A DNA stretch of 64,000 bases from Pyramidobacter sp. YE332 (GTDB taxonomy: Bacteria; Synergistota; Synergistia; Synergistales; Dethiosulfovibrionaceae), in contig NZ_CP133038.1 in the NCBI RefSeq assembly GCF_033060595.1, positions 992,001 to 1,056,000 on the forward strand, given 5' to 3'. This document shows positions 25,020 to 34,282 of this stretch, piece by piece. Positions within the stretch are counted from its first letter, which is position 1. The number at the start of each line of letters is the position of its first letter. Made by a program: the position numbers and the translations under genes. A model generated the notes under the pieces. That model did not search any database. It worked only from the letters and a program-made list of their open reading frames with translations, and was not told the origin of the DNA.

Positions 25020-27857
25020 ATGCCCTTTGAACTGTACGCTTACCGGCGTATCGGCGATCTGGAACGGCTGCTGCGCGCCCTGCCGCCGGCGCGGGGCCGC
25101 ACGTTCCTCGTGGCCGGTTCGGGCGACCGCGAACTGCTGGCCGAAACGCTGTCGGGAACGGAGACGTCGCCGGAGTATCGGATCCGCCGCTGGGACGAGA
25201 TCTACCGCTTCTTTGCGGAAGAACTGAGCGTCGAAAAGCCGCGCGTACAGATCGACCCGCCCGACCACTGGCTGCTGCTCTGGAGCATCGTCAAGCGTTA
25301 CCGTGAATCCGGCGGCGTCCTGCCGGCGGGCGCGCAGCGCCGCGGCTTTCTGACGCTGCTGGGCTCGCAGATCCGCGAGCTGATCAGCGAAGAGGTGCCG
25401 CCGGAAAGCCTCGCGGCCGTCTGCGAAGAAGGCGACCAGCTCGGCCGGGCCTTCGTCAGCCTGTACCGCGCGTATCTCGGAGCGCTCGACCGGCAGGGGC
25501 TTTCGGACAGCGCCGGCGTCACCACGGAAACGCGCAAACTCCTCGACCTGCCCGGCGCGGCGGACGTGTGCCGTTCTCTCGATCTCGTGCTCGTCGGATT
25601 TTCCAGCCTGACCCATTCGCAGCTGGCGCTCGTGCGCGCGCTCGTCGGGCACGGCGCGGCCGTGCGCCTGTGCGCGCCCGTCGCCGATCTGGCCGGGGCC
25701 TACGGCGCGGCGCAGCAGTTCGGCGTCGACGGCGAAGCGCTGTCGGAACGGCGGCCGCTGCGCGCGGTGAAGATCCAGGGCGGCGACCCGCGCCAGGAAC
25801 TGGAAACGGCGGCGCGCTCGCTGGCGCTTTGGGAGCGAGGCGAAGGGCCGCTGGCGGAGTTGGGGCCGTGGCCGGGGCTGGAAGCCGTGGCCTTTTCGAT
25901 GCCGCGCTCCCGCCTCGCCGAGGCAAAAGAAGTCTTTGCACGCTACGGCCTGCCCGTCTTTTGGGATTTCCGCCGCGCGATCAGCGAGACGCCGCTCTGG
26001 CAGCTCTCGTCGGCCTGTCTCGAAGCGGCCGAGAGCGGCTGGCAGACGGAGCCGACGCTGCGGCTGCTGTCGCTGCCGTGGCTGTGCGGATCCGAGCTCG
26101 ACATAGAACGGTTGAGAGCGTTCCATCCCCGCGGCGCCAAAGGCTGGGAAAAAGCGCTCGACGGCGCCGGCGCTTCCGCCCGCGCCGCGTTCGTCGACTG
26201 CCGCCGCTATGCCGCGAAAGTGCGGCGCGGCGGGACGGCGCTGGAACTGCTGACGGCGCTGCGCGCGTTTGCCTCGGGGCGGGCGCTGATCGTGGCGCGG
26301 CTGACGGTCGATGCGCCGGAGCTGGACGGCCGCATCGCCCTGTTCTCGGAAGCGCTGCGCGAGCTGGACCGCAAGATCCTTTTCATCAAAGAAGTCGTAC
26401 GCGACCTCGGCGAGTTCGGCTCGCAGAAACTTTCCGGCGCCGACGCGCGCGCCTACCTGTCGGCGTGGGCCGACGGCACGACCGCCTCGCCGGGGCAGCG
26501 CGAGGCCGGCTGCCTGACGGTCTTCGCCGGCGCGCCGTCGCCGCTGTTCCACGCGCCGTACTGGTTCATGATCGGCACGGAAGCTTCGCAGTGGCCGGGC
26601 GGCCTTCGTGAGTCGCCGCTGCTCGACGAGGCGCGCAAGGAGCGCCTCCACGGTCTGAGTTCTCTGGGGCTGGACCGCAGCCATCTGCCCCTGCTGTCGG
26701 AACAGCGGTGGCAGCGCGAGTTCCTTTTCCGCCGTTTGATCGCCTGCGGCGACCTCTGTACGTTCCTCTGCCGCAGCGCCGTGGACGCGCAGGAGCGGCC
26801 GCAGGAGGAATCGGCGCTGATCGCCGCCGCCGCGGCCGACCGTTGGATCTCCGTGGAAAGAACGGTCGCGCGCGGGCTCGATCGTCTTCTCGCCGCGCCG
26901 CAGGAAGCGGCGCTGACGCCCGTCGAGACGCGGCAGCCGGATTTCCGCGCCGAGAACTCGCTGCCGGCCAGCCGCGTGCCGCTGGGACGCCTCGAAGCCG
27001 CGGCCGCCGAAGTGCGCCTGAGTTCCGTGGACGACTTCGCCGAGTGCCCGTACCTTTTCGCGCTGCGTGCCGTCCTCGGTTACGAGGAGCCGCCGCGCGA
27101 GGACGAGTATGACCCGCTCCGCGGCGGCACGGCCATGCACGCCCTCTGGGAGCGCGTCTGGCGCGAATACGCCGCGTCGGGCTGCCGCGGCTCGGTCGAA
27201 GAGAGGACGCGCCGTCTGTTCGACGGAGTCGTCGGCGAAAACTATCCGGCGCTGCTGCGCTCTCCGTCGCTGAGCCGCGCGCTGCTGGAACTGCGCAGCG
27301 GCGCGGAACGCTGCGCAGCGAAACAGGACGAGTGGGAAACGGCGCTGCGACCGCTGCGCGCGGAGATCCTCTGCGAGCTCGACCTGCCGCCGCTGCGACG
27401 CGGCGCGGTCACGTTCCGCGGCCGCTGCGACCGCCTCGACCGCCTCAAAGACGGCCGTTTCCTGCTCTGGGACTACAAAGCGGGAAAAGCCTCCGCTTAC
27501 GGCAAGGCGTTCCAGCTGGGCTGCTACGCGCTGGCCCTCGAAAGCGGCGGCTTGGGCGGAGGCGGATGCGCCGGCTGGGGCTACGTCGGCCAGAAGGACG
27601 CCGCCGTTTCCGGCTGTTGGGACGACGACGTCGCCTCGCTGCTGAACAAACGGAGCGGATCGAAAACGCTGCGCGAGCGGAAAGACGGGGCCGGCCAGCT
27701 GCTGTCGGATATCGCCCTGGCCATGGACGCCGGGCAGTTCCCGCCGCGCTACGAGAGCAAACGCTGCCGCGCCTGCGCCTTCGCGGCGATCTGCCGCCGC
27801 GGCGAGATGAGCGGCGAACTCGAAGAATCGGAAGAGGAGGGCGCCGATGACGAATAA
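25020..27857 (+). CDS. addB: AddB/RexB-like nuclease subunit of a RecBCD-type complex
   Basis: 945 aa. Double-strand-break processing subunit. An N-terminal inactive helicase-like region (no Walker A; the position reads FLVAGSGDRELLAE) is followed by a C-terminal PD-(D/E)XK nuclease with FLLWDYKAGK (near 817). Four cysteines, C676 (FAECPYLFAL) and C916-x2-C919-x5-C925, match the iron-sulfur cluster of AddB nucleases. The length is shorter than Bacillus AddB (about 1160 aa). The stop overlaps the start of the addA-like gene by 11 bases, so the two are coupled. Assignment to AddB rests on order, cluster and nuclease. Confidence 0.82.
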   Translation: MPFELYAYRRIGDLERLLRALPPARGRTFLVAGSGDRELLAETLSGTETSPEYRIRRWDEIYRFFAEELSVEKPRVQIDPPDHWLLLWSIVKRYRESGGVLPAGAQRRGFLTLLGSQIRELISEEVPPESLAAVCEEGDQLGRAFVSLYRAYLGALDRQGLSDSAGVTTETRKLLDLPGAADVCRSLDLVLVGFSSLTHSQLALVRALVGHGAAVRLCAPVADLAGAYGAAQQFGVDGEALSERRPLRAVKIQGGDPRQELETAARSLALWERGEGPLAELGPWPGLEAVAFSMPRSRLAEAKEVFARYGLPVFWDFRRAISETPLWQLSSACLEAAESGWQTEPTLRLLSLPWLCGSELDIERLRAFHPRGAKGWEKALDGAGASARAAFVDCRRYAAKVRRGGTALELLTALRAFASGRALIVARLTVDAPELDGRIALFSEALRELDRKILFIKEVVRDLGEFGSQKLSGADARAYLSAWADGTTASPGQREAGCLTVFAGAPSPLFHAPYWFMIGTEASQWPGGLRESPLLDEARKERLHGLSSLGLDRSHLPLLSEQRWQREFLFRRLIACGDLCTFLCRSAVDAQERPQEESALIAAAAADRWISVERTVARGLDRLLAAPQEAALTPVETRQPDFRAENSLPASRVPLGRLEAAAAEVRLSSVDDFAECPYLFALRAVLGYEEPPREDEYDPLRGGTAMHALWERVWREYAASGCRGSVEERTRRLFDGVVGENYPALLRSPSLSRALLELRSGAERCAAKQDEWETALRPLRAEILCELDLPPLRRGAVTFRGRCDRLDRLKDGRFLLWDYKAGKASAYGKAFQLGCYALALESGGLGGGGCAGWGYVGQKDAAVSGCWDDDVASLLNKRSGSKTLRERKDGAGQLLSDIALAMDAGQFPPRYESKRCRACAFAAICRRGEMSGELEESEEEGADDE

Positions 27858-30800
27858 AGAACGCGGACGGCCGCCTCTGCCGGAAGAAGACCTGGCGCTG
27901 CTGAAAAATTACGTCGCCTCGCAGGGCCTGCCCGAGCAGGTCGAGGCGATCACGTCCGACGCGCCGCTGACGGTGGTCGGCGCCGGGGCCGGCACGGGCA
28001 AGACCTGGACGCTGGCCTGGCGCTTCGTCTGGACCGTGCTGACGCGCGAAGACGTGCGCCATACGCTGACGCTGACGTTTACCGAAAAAGCGGCGTCGGA
28101 GATGCGCCGCCGCATCGCTGCGCTGCTGGCGGACCTCGAGCCGGCGCTCGCCGCTTCGGCCGAACTTTCGCGCCGCCGCGCCGCCGCGCTGGCTTCGCTC
28201 GATCAGGCCTACATCTCCACGATCCACGGCTTCGGCGCGCGCGTCATCGGCGAAGCGGGGCTGTCGCTGCCCGTCGAACCGTCGCTGCGCCTCGTCGGCG
28301 ACGCGGAGGCCGACGAGTTCTGGCGCGAACTGACCGGCGCGCTGGACCGGCTCGACGCCGAATGGTTCTGCTGGGGCATGGACCGCGGGTACGGAGCCTC
28401 CGCGCGCGCGCTGCTGAGCGACCCCGGAGCCGCCGACGTGGTGAACTGCTGGCGGCCCGAAGGCGTCGCCGATTTCGCCCGCAGCTTCGAGGGCATGATG
28501 TCCGACTTCGGCGAAACCCCCGACAGCGTTCTCGAAAAGTTGAGCTCCCCCGACGCGCAGGCGCTGGAGCTGCTGCGGCAAAATCTCGGCGCCGAGTTCG
28601 CGCGGCTGGCCGACTGCTGGACCGAAGGCTTCGACGTCGATCCCGTTCGATGCGGCGGCACGGGCGATTTCGTCGCGCGCTTCGCCGCCTTCCGCGACCG
28701 CTGGAACGCGCGCGGTTTCGCGAGCGAAGCGGACTGCCGCGAGTTCGTCTTCGACGCCGCCGACACCGTCAAAAACGCGCGCGGCAAGCTGGCCGACGCG
28801 CTGGCGGAGGCGATGGGTGTCAAGCTGGCCGACTGGCGCAGGGACGCCGACGCGCTGCGAGTCTTCGAGCGCCTGCTCGCCGACGGGTGGAGCGCCGACG
28901 AGCTGAGGCTGCGCGCGCTGCTGATCCGCTTCGGCTGGCTGTGCTGGCGCAAGTGGCAGGCGTACAAGTCCTCGCGCGGCGGCATCTCTTTTTCCGACAT
29001 GATCGCTCTGGCCGCTCAGGCGCTGGAACATGACGAATCTTACGCCGCGCGCTTTTCCGAAGTGCTCGTGGACGAATTCCAGGACACCAACGACCAGCAG
29101 GACGCCCTGCTGCGCGCCGTCCGGCGCGCGGCGCGCGCGCGGCTGTTCGTGGTCGGCGACCTGAAACAGTCCATTTACCGCTTCCGCCACGCCGAGCCGG
29201 CCATCTTCGAGCGCTATGTCGCCGCGGCGCGCCGCGGCGGCCGTTACGTGAGCCTGTCGGTGTCGTTCCGCAGCGGCGAAAAAGTTCTGGACGCCGTCAA
29301 CGGCCGTTTCGAAAAAATCTGGAAAGACCGCCTCGGCGCGGAACTGAACCAGCCCTACGAGGCGTTGCGTTCGCCGCGCGGTCTGGCGCGCGCCGCCGCG
29401 TGGATCGACGAACGCCAGCGCACGGAACTGCCCGTCTGCGAACGGCTGCTGGAAGAATTCCAGCGCGACGAAGAGGGAAGGGCGCGCGAAAGCGCGGCCG
29501 CCGCGCGCGACCGTCTGGCGCTGCGTCTGGCGCTGCGTCTCTGCGAGCTGCGCGGACAGGAGGCGAAAATCTGGGACCGCGACCGCCTGCGCCCCGTCCG
29601 CTGGGGCGACATGGCCGTGCTGACGCCGACCCGCAGCTCCTACGAGAACCTGCAGAGAGCTTTTTCACTCTGCGGCGTCCCCGCCGCCTTTACCGGCGGG
29701 CGCAGTTTTTACGCGCGGCCGGAGATCCGCGACGCCTGCGCGCTCTGCGCGTTTCTCGCCGATCCGCGCGACCGCACGGCGCTGGCGGGGTTTTTGTGTT
29801 CACCTTTCTCCGGCCTGCCGCTCGCGGACGCCCAGGCGCTGCTGCCGCTGCTCGACCGCGGCGAGCCGCCGAAAACGCTGGCGGAGCATTGGCCCGGCCC
29901 GGCCGCGAAACTGAGATCCCTGGCCCGGCAGGCCATGCTCGAAGGCCCGTCGGCGGCGCTGGCTTCGCTGCTGGCCCGCGGCGACTGCCTGAAAAACGTC
30001 CATCCGAAACGGCGCGCCGCGGCGCTGGCCAATCTGCGCCGCGCCGTGGCTCTGCTGGAAGAGTACGAAGCGGGCGTCGGCCCGTCGTCGGCGGGCGTCG
30101 CCGCGTATCTTCGCAGCGCCCTGCGCCGCGGCGCGGCCGATCCCGAAGCCAGCGCCGAAGCCGACGGCGACACGGTCAGGGTGATGACGATCCACGCCTC
30201 CAAGGGGCTGGAATTCCCGCTCGTGGCCGTCTTCGGCCTGGAGCATGGCGGCCGCGCCGGCGCGCGGGAAAAAGGCGTGGCTCCTTCGCGCCATCTGCTG
30301 GCGGCCGCGCCGCGTTTCCCCGACGGCTGGCCCGAAGGCGACTGCCTGCTCGGCAAGGCGCACGCCCGTCTCGACGAACGCGCCGAGTACGAAGAACGGA
30401 CGCGCCTTTATTACGTGGCGCTGACCCGCGCGCGCGACGGCCTGATCCTGTGCGGCCTCATGCCCGGCGGGGGAAAACGCGCGGAAAAAGACCGTTCGCT
30501 GCTGTCGATCGAGCGCGCCGGCGGCGAGTTCGTCCCCGCGTCCGGCGAAGTCTCCCGTCGCCAGGCCGACGCCTGGCTGCGCCGCAACGCGGCCGGCGCG
30601 CGCGAAAAGACGATCCCCGGCGCCGACGTGCCGCTGACCGTCCTCTGCCCGCGCGCGCTGCGCCGCGTCAGCGCCACCTCGCACGCCCTCTGGAGCCTGT
30701 GCCCGGCGGCGTGGCGCCTGTCCTTCCGCCAGAACCTCGACCTGAGCTGGAACGCCGGCGAAGGCGAATCGCTTCGCGAAGCGTCCGGTGGCGCCGAGCT

Positions 30801-31476
30801 GGGCGACGTCGCGCACTGGATCCTTTCCAAATGGGACTTCAGCGACGGCGATTACCGACGCATCCTCGGCCTCCGCGACGGGCACCTGCGCCCCGAATTC
30901 CGCCGCGTCTGGCGCGATCCGGCCTCGCGCCGCGAGCTGGAACGCTTTTTGCAGAACTTCCACAGCACCGGCGGCGAAAAGCTGCTGGCGCGGCTGCGCC
31001 GGGCGCTGGCAGAAGGGACGCTGGCGCGCGAATACCCGTTCAAGGTCCGCCTCGGCCCCGTCGAGCTGGTCGGCGCCGTCGACGCCTTCTGGATCGAAAG
31101 CGCCGCCGGCCGTCCGGCGCGGCTGTGCGTGCGCGACTACAAGACCACGCGCCTGCCGAAAGACCCGTTGCGCCGCCGCTGGATGGACGATTTTTACGCG
31201 CGGCAGCTGCGGTTTTATGCGCTGGCCCTGCGCCGCCAGCGTCCCGAGTTTGCGCCGCTGCAGCTCGATCTGGCGCTGTGGAACCTGCGCGGCGGCGCGG
31301 AACAGAAGCTCGAAGCGCTGGACGCGGAGGCCGAAAAAGCGCTGGAAGCCGCGCTCCTGGCGCAGGCGTCCCAGGCGGCCTCCGGCCCGTGGCCGCCCGA
31401 CCGCTCGCGCTGCGCCGGCTGCGCTTACGCGCGCGCCTGCGTGTTCTGGAGGCACGGAGATCCTTTGGAAATGTGA
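27847..31476 (+). CDS. addA: AddA-like UvrD-family helicase/nuclease
   Basis: 1209 aa. ATP-dependent helicase with nuclease domain that partners the preceding subunit in recombinational repair. Helicase motifs are complete: Walker A GAGAGTGKT (about 41-49), Ia TFTEKAASEMRRR, II VDEFQDTND (about 407), GDLKQSIYRFR, and later VMTIHASKGLEFP (about 780). The C-terminal nuclease has CVRDYKTTRLPKDP (about 1096). Unusually for AddA it also has a four-cysteine set, C952 (SLCPAAW) and C1189-x2-C1192-x5-C1198, of the kind that holds a 4Fe-4S cluster in AddB and Cas4. It ends just before a parS-like site and terminator. Confidence 0.87.
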   Translation: MTNKERGRPPLPEEDLALLKNYVASQGLPEQVEAITSDAPLTVVGAGAGTGKTWTLAWRFVWTVLTREDVRHTLTLTFTEKAASEMRRRIAALLADLEPALAASAELSRRRAAALASLDQAYISTIHGFGARVIGEAGLSLPVEPSLRLVGDAEADEFWRELTGALDRLDAEWFCWGMDRGYGASARALLSDPGAADVVNCWRPEGVADFARSFEGMMSDFGETPDSVLEKLSSPDAQALELLRQNLGAEFARLADCWTEGFDVDPVRCGGTGDFVARFAAFRDRWNARGFASEADCREFVFDAADTVKNARGKLADALAEAMGVKLADWRRDADALRVFERLLADGWSADELRLRALLIRFGWLCWRKWQAYKSSRGGISFSDMIALAAQALEHDESYAARFSEVLVDEFQDTNDQQDALLRAVRRAARARLFVVGDLKQSIYRFRHAEPAIFERYVAAARRGGRYVSLSVSFRSGEKVLDAVNGRFEKIWKDRLGAELNQPYEALRSPRGLARAAAWIDERQRTELPVCERLLEEFQRDEEGRARESAAAARDRLALRLALRLCELRGQEAKIWDRDRLRPVRWGDMAVLTPTRSSYENLQRAFSLCGVPAAFTGGRSFYARPEIRDACALCAFLADPRDRTALAGFLCSPFSGLPLADAQALLPLLDRGEPPKTLAEHWPGPAAKLRSLARQAMLEGPSAALASLLARGDCLKNVHPKRRAAALANLRRAVALLEEYEAGVGPSSAGVAAYLRSALRRGAADPEASAEADGDTVRVMTIHASKGLEFPLVAVFGLEHGGRAGAREKGVAPSRHLLAAAPRFPDGWPEGDCLLGKAHARLDERAEYEERTRLYYVALTRARDGLILCGLMPGGGKRAEKDRSLLSIERAGGEFVPASGEVSRRQADAWLRRNAAGAREKTIPGADVPLTVLCPRALRRVSATSHALWSLCPAAWRLSFRQNLDLSWNAGEGESLREASGGAELGDVAHWILSKWDFSDGDYRRILGLRDGHLRPEFRRVWRDPASRRELERFLQNFHSTGGEKLLARLRRALAEGTLAREYPFKVRLGPVELVGAVDAFWIESAAGRPARLCVRDYKTTRLPKDPLRRRWMDDFYARQLRFYALALRRQRPEFAPLQLDLALWNLRGGAEQKLEALDAEAEKALEAALLAQASQAASGPWPPDRSRCAGCAYARACVFWRHGDPLEM

Positions 31477-31525
31477 AATGAACTGTCGTAATTTTATTCA
31501 CTGACTGTCTGGTTTTAGATAAAAA

Positions 31526-31541
31526 TGTTCCACGTGGAACA
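31526..31541. other. parS-like palindrome (perfect)
   Basis: TGTTCCACGTGGAACA, a perfect 16-bp palindrome identical in core to chromosomal parS sites of the ParB/Spo0J family (consensus TGTTNCACGTGNAACA). It is intergenic between the addA-like stop and a terminator. Confidence 0.72.
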
Positions 31542-31551
31542 TTCCGAAACG

Positions 31552-31605
31552 AAAACGCGAGGGCGAACGGCCGGATGAAATCCAGCCGTTCGCCCTCGCG
31601 TTTTT
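31552..31605. terminator. Bidirectional terminator after addA-like and glyoxalase genes
   Basis: Stem AACGCGAGGGCGAACGG/CCGTTCGCCCTCGCGTT with a 15-base loop, T-run on the plus side and A-run on the minus side; it lies between two convergent genes. Confidence 0.92.
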
Positions 31606-31644
31606 GCCGCGGTGCGGCGATCCTTTTTCTTGGGCGAAAAAAGA

Positions 31645-32010
31645 TTATCCGCGCGTGGGCAGCACTTCGATCCAGTACTGGTCGGGATCCTGAATGAAGT
31701 AGATGCCCATGGACGGGTTTTCGTAGCAGATGCAGCCCATTTCCTCGTGAAGCCGGTGCGCTGCCTCGAAATCGTCGACGCGCAGCGCCAGATGGAACTC
31801 CTGCTCGCCGAGGTCGTACGGCTCGGTACGGTCGTGCATCCAAGTCAGCTCGAGCTGAAAATCGGTGACGCCGTCGCCCAGGTAAACGATCGTGAAACCG
31901 TCTCCCTCGATGCGGCGCGCTTCTTTCAGCCCCAGCGCCTTTTCGTAAAAAGCCATGCTCCGTTTCAGGTCGAGGACGTTGAAGTTCGTGTGGATGAAGT
32001 GAAATTTCAT
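31645..32010 (-). CDS. Glyoxalase I-like (VOC superfamily) protein
   Basis: 121 aa, one VOC-fold chain. The four metal ligands of glyoxalase I are in place: His in FIHTNFNV, Glu in FQLELTW, His in FHLALRVDD, Glu in YWIEVLP. Length and motifs fit lactoylglutathione lyase (methylglyoxal detoxification). Since glutathione use by this kind of anaerobe is uncertain, the thiol cofactor is open. It stands alone, with its own upstream -10-like GATAAAAT on the minus strand, and converges on the addA-like gene. Confidence 0.83.
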   Translation of the reverse strand: MKFHFIHTNFNVLDLKRSMAFYEKALGLKEARRIEGDGFTIVYLGDGVTDFQLELTWMHDRTEPYDLGEQEFHLALRVDDFEAAHRLHEEMGCICYENPSMGIYFIQDPDQYWIEVLPTRG

Positions 32011-32110
32011 CAGGAAACCCCCTTGTGTCGTTTGAGTTTTCTCATTTTATCACGGCGTCCGTGGAAAAACGAGGACGCCGGATCGCTGAGCCGTTGTTCG
32101 GCGAATGCGG

Positions 32111-32134
32111 CAAATTAAGTTTTGACTTAATTTG
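32111..32134 (+). promoter_or_regulatory. ArsR-type operator 1, overlapping the -35
   Basis: Inverted repeat CAAATTAAG-TTTTGA-CTTAATTTG, perfect 9-bp arms. The -35 TTGACT (32122-32127) lies within it; 17 bases on is the -10 TATCAT (32145-32150). Repressor binding here would block RNA polymerase. Confidence 0.72.
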
Positions 32135-32161
32135 TTTGAGGTAGTATCATCTAACCGTTCG

Positions 32162-32185
32162 CAAATTAAGCTTGTACTTAATTAC
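32162..32185 (+). promoter_or_regulatory. ArsR-type operator 2, just after the transcription start
   Basis: Second copy, CAAATTAAG-CTTGTA-CTTAATTAC, 51 bases downstream of operator 1 and about 5 bases after the inferred start. The two sites bracket the promoter and end 20 bases before the ArsR gene, a classic autoregulation layout. Confidence 0.7.
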
Positions 32186-32204
32186 AGGACGGGGGAGGAA
32201 TGGC

Positions 32205-32939
32205 ATGGATATCGCTGAATATCTCAAGGCGCTTGGAGAACCTACGCGGTTTCAGATTTTCAGACTGTTGTTGAACCGCAGGCACTGTACGCGCTCGCTC
32301 TCGAGAAGAATGGGGATCAGCGAGCCCGCGGTGTCTCAGCATCTGCGCGTATTGAGGGAAGCTGGTCTGGTTTATCGTGAGCAGTACGGCGCTCACAAAC
32401 ATTATCTTCCCAGTCAGGACGCCGTTGATTTTCTTGCCGCTTCGTTTGAAGAAATGAGACGGGCGTCCATGCTTCTGGATCGCGATGAGAAGGAATGTCA
32501 GTGCGAATTTCGGAAGCAGTTCGAAAATCAGGCGCTTCCTGTTGCGCAGGACATCGTTCCCAAAGAAATCCCGGCTGTGAGGATCGCCGTTCCGTGCGCC
32601 AGGGGAGAGATTTTTCAAAAGTTTGGACTCGCGGAAACGTTCAAACTCTATGACACGGCGGGGGAGAAAGTGACGCGCAGCCAGATCGTGGACACGGAGG
32701 GATACCGTCGCGCCGCTCTGGCGGCGTTTCTGAAGCAATGCCAAGTCGATGCGGTGATCTGCGGAGACATCGGCGAAGGCGCTCGAAACGCGCTTGTGGA
32801 AAGGGGGATCCGCTTCTGCGCGGGCTGTGCGGGGGCCGCGGATCAGGCGGTGCGGAGTCTGCTCAACGGCTTACTGACATATGACGAGCATCCGCCGCGC
32901 TCCTCGCGGGAACACGGTGACAAAGGCGCCGGGAATTGA
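32205..32939 (+). CDS. ArsR-family repressor fused to a NifX/NafY-type cofactor-binding domain
   Basis: 244 aa. Residues 1-90 are an ArsR winged helix (EYLKALGEPTRFQIFRLLL, ISEPAVSQHLRVLREAGLV). Residues about 125-230 are a dinitrogenase iron-molybdenum cofactor (NifX/NafY/MTH1175) domain: VRIAVPCARGEIFQKFGLAE, AVICGDIGEGARNALVERGI, the final helix SLLNGLLTY. In that family the domain binds FeMo-co precursors or other metal clusters, so I infer that the repressor senses a metal cluster or metal-loaded cofactor. Possible ligands include the linker DEKECQCEF and CAGCAG. The ATG has GGGGGAGG 6 bases upstream. It is the first gene of the metal locus and probably controls it through the two operators upstream. 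Confidence 0.85.
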   Translation: MDIAEYLKALGEPTRFQIFRLLLNRRHCTRSLSRRMGISEPAVSQHLRVLREAGLVYREQYGAHKHYLPSQDAVDFLAASFEEMRRASMLLDRDEKECQCEFRKQFENQALPVAQDIVPKEIPAVRIAVPCARGEIFQKFGLAETFKLYDTAGEKVTRSQIVDTEGYRRAALAAFLKQCQVDAVICGDIGEGARNALVERGIRFCAGCAGAADQAVRSLLNGLLTYDEHPPRSSREHGDKGAGN

Positions 32940-33123
32940 CGCGATTGGAAAGAATCGCTACGTTCCGGAGAGTCATGCTGCGCCCATTCCGAATTGATCG
33001 ATTTCGTTGGAGCGCCCGCGTATATTGAAACACTCGGTTAGCTCCTTCTAATTGTTTTCGTGCCTGCGGCTCGAAAAGCGTGAAACGGTGACCGACATCA
33101 AACGAACGAAGGAGACTTATGCT

Positions 33124-33696
33124 ATGCGTATCTTTGCCGCGCTGTTCTGGACTTTCGCCAAGGTGGGGCTTTTTACCTTCGGAGGAGGCTACGCCATGCT
33201 GGCGCTGATCGAAGACGCTTGCGTCGGCAAGCGTGGGTGGATCAGCCACGACGAGATGATGGACATGACCGTCGTCGCCGAATCTACTCCCGGCCCTATC
33301 GCCATCAACTGCGCGACCTACGCGGGCTGGCGGCAGGCAGGAGTCATGGGCGCGGTCGCAGCCACCGTGGGGATGGTCCTGCCGTCTTTTCTCGTCATTT
33401 TCTTTCTGGCCGGTTTTCTTAAAAACTGGCTGGAGATCCCGTGGGTACCCCACGCCTTTCAAGGTATTCGGATCGCGGTCGCGCTCCTGATCCTGGACGC
33501 GGGGGTCGCAATGCTGAAAAGGACGCCGAAAAAAACGCTGCCGCTCGGCGTTATGGCGGCGTCTTTTATGATCCCGCTGACGGGCGCGCTGGCGGGCGTT
33601 CACGTTTCGTCCGTTGTGTTGATGGTCGCGTCCGGCATATTCAGCTTGGCGTATTTCGGCGTGACTCGATATCGAAAGAAAGGCGGGGAAAAATGA
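33124..33696 (+). CDS. Chromate-type (CHR) transporter, first half
   Basis: 190 aa, single CHR domain with about five to six membrane segments. Family motifs FAKVGLFTFGGGYAML, WISHDEMMD and ESTPGPIAINCATYAG are clear. Short CHR proteins work as pairs, and a second copy follows with a 4-base overlap (ATGA). Family members export chromate in some bacteria, but many short-chain pairs in anaerobes have no proven substrate; here an oxyanion (molybdate- or sulfate-like) is a guess from the cofactor-related context. AAGGAG is upstream of the ATG. It is 184 bases behind the ArsR/NifX gene without an evident terminator. Confidence 0.87.
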   Translation: MRIFAALFWTFAKVGLFTFGGGYAMLALIEDACVGKRGWISHDEMMDMTVVAESTPGPIAINCATYAGWRQAGVMGAVAATVGMVLPSFLVIFFLAGFLKNWLEIPWVPHAFQGIRIAVALLILDAGVAMLKRTPKKTLPLGVMAASFMIPLTGALAGVHVSSVVLMVASGIFSLAYFGVTRYRKKGGEK

Positions 33697-34247
33697 TCCT
33701 GCTGGAGTTGTTTCTCGGTTTTCTCCGGGTCGGCTGCTTTGCCTTTGGCGGAGCTTACGGGGCGATTCCGCTGATTCGGGACGTGGCGCTCTCGTACGGT
33801 TGGCTGACGGAAGAGGCGCTGATGGATATGATCGCCGTCAGCGAAAGTACGCCGGGTCCGATCATGGTGAACCTTGCCACGTATGTCGGCGGTTCTCGGG
33901 CGGGTTTTGCGGGCGCGCTGCTGGCTACGCTGGCGGTGGTCTTGCCGTCGTTTCTGGTGGTCCTGCTTGTGGCCGCGGCGCTGCGCGGGGCGGTCAAAAA
34001 CCCGTATGTACAGTTTGCGGTCAGGGGCCTGAAACCCTGCGTGGTCGGGATGGTCCTCGCGACCGGCAGCGTGCTGGCCGTGAATCAGTGCCGCGGAAAG
34101 CCGGCGGCGGAGGCCGGAAAAACGGCGCTGCTGTTTGCGGTCATGGGCGTGCTGATAATCGGTTATCGTGGCGTTCGAAAGAAGAAGCTGCCGCCGGTTA
34201 TGCTGATCCTCGCGTCCGCTGTACTGGGGATCTTTGTTTGGTCGTGA
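33693..34247 (+). CDS. Chromate-type (CHR) transporter, second half
   Basis: 184 aa, single CHR domain: FLRVGCFAFGGAYGAIPLI, WLTEEALMDM, VSESTPGPIMVNLATYVGG, followed by several hydrophobic helices. It is antiparallel partner to the preceding protein in short-chain pairs. The start codon overlaps the preceding stop, and the next gene begins 35 bases later, so it is embedded in the operon. Confidence 0.87.
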   Translation: MILLELFLGFLRVGCFAFGGAYGAIPLIRDVALSYGWLTEEALMDMIAVSESTPGPIMVNLATYVGGSRAGFAGALLATLAVVLPSFLVVLLVAAALRGAVKNPYVQFAVRGLKPCVVGMVLATGSVLAVNQCRGKPAAEAGKTALLFAVMGVLIIGYRGVRKKKLPPVMLILASAVLGIFVWS

Positions 34248-34282
34248 TGCCGGAGCCATGGATATCAATTCGAGGAAATAAC

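Noticed and set aside
22983-27140. A 1385-codon minus-strand frame across the ankyrin, citC and addB region
   Set aside because: It covers three recognised genes in other frames and has no domain of its own.
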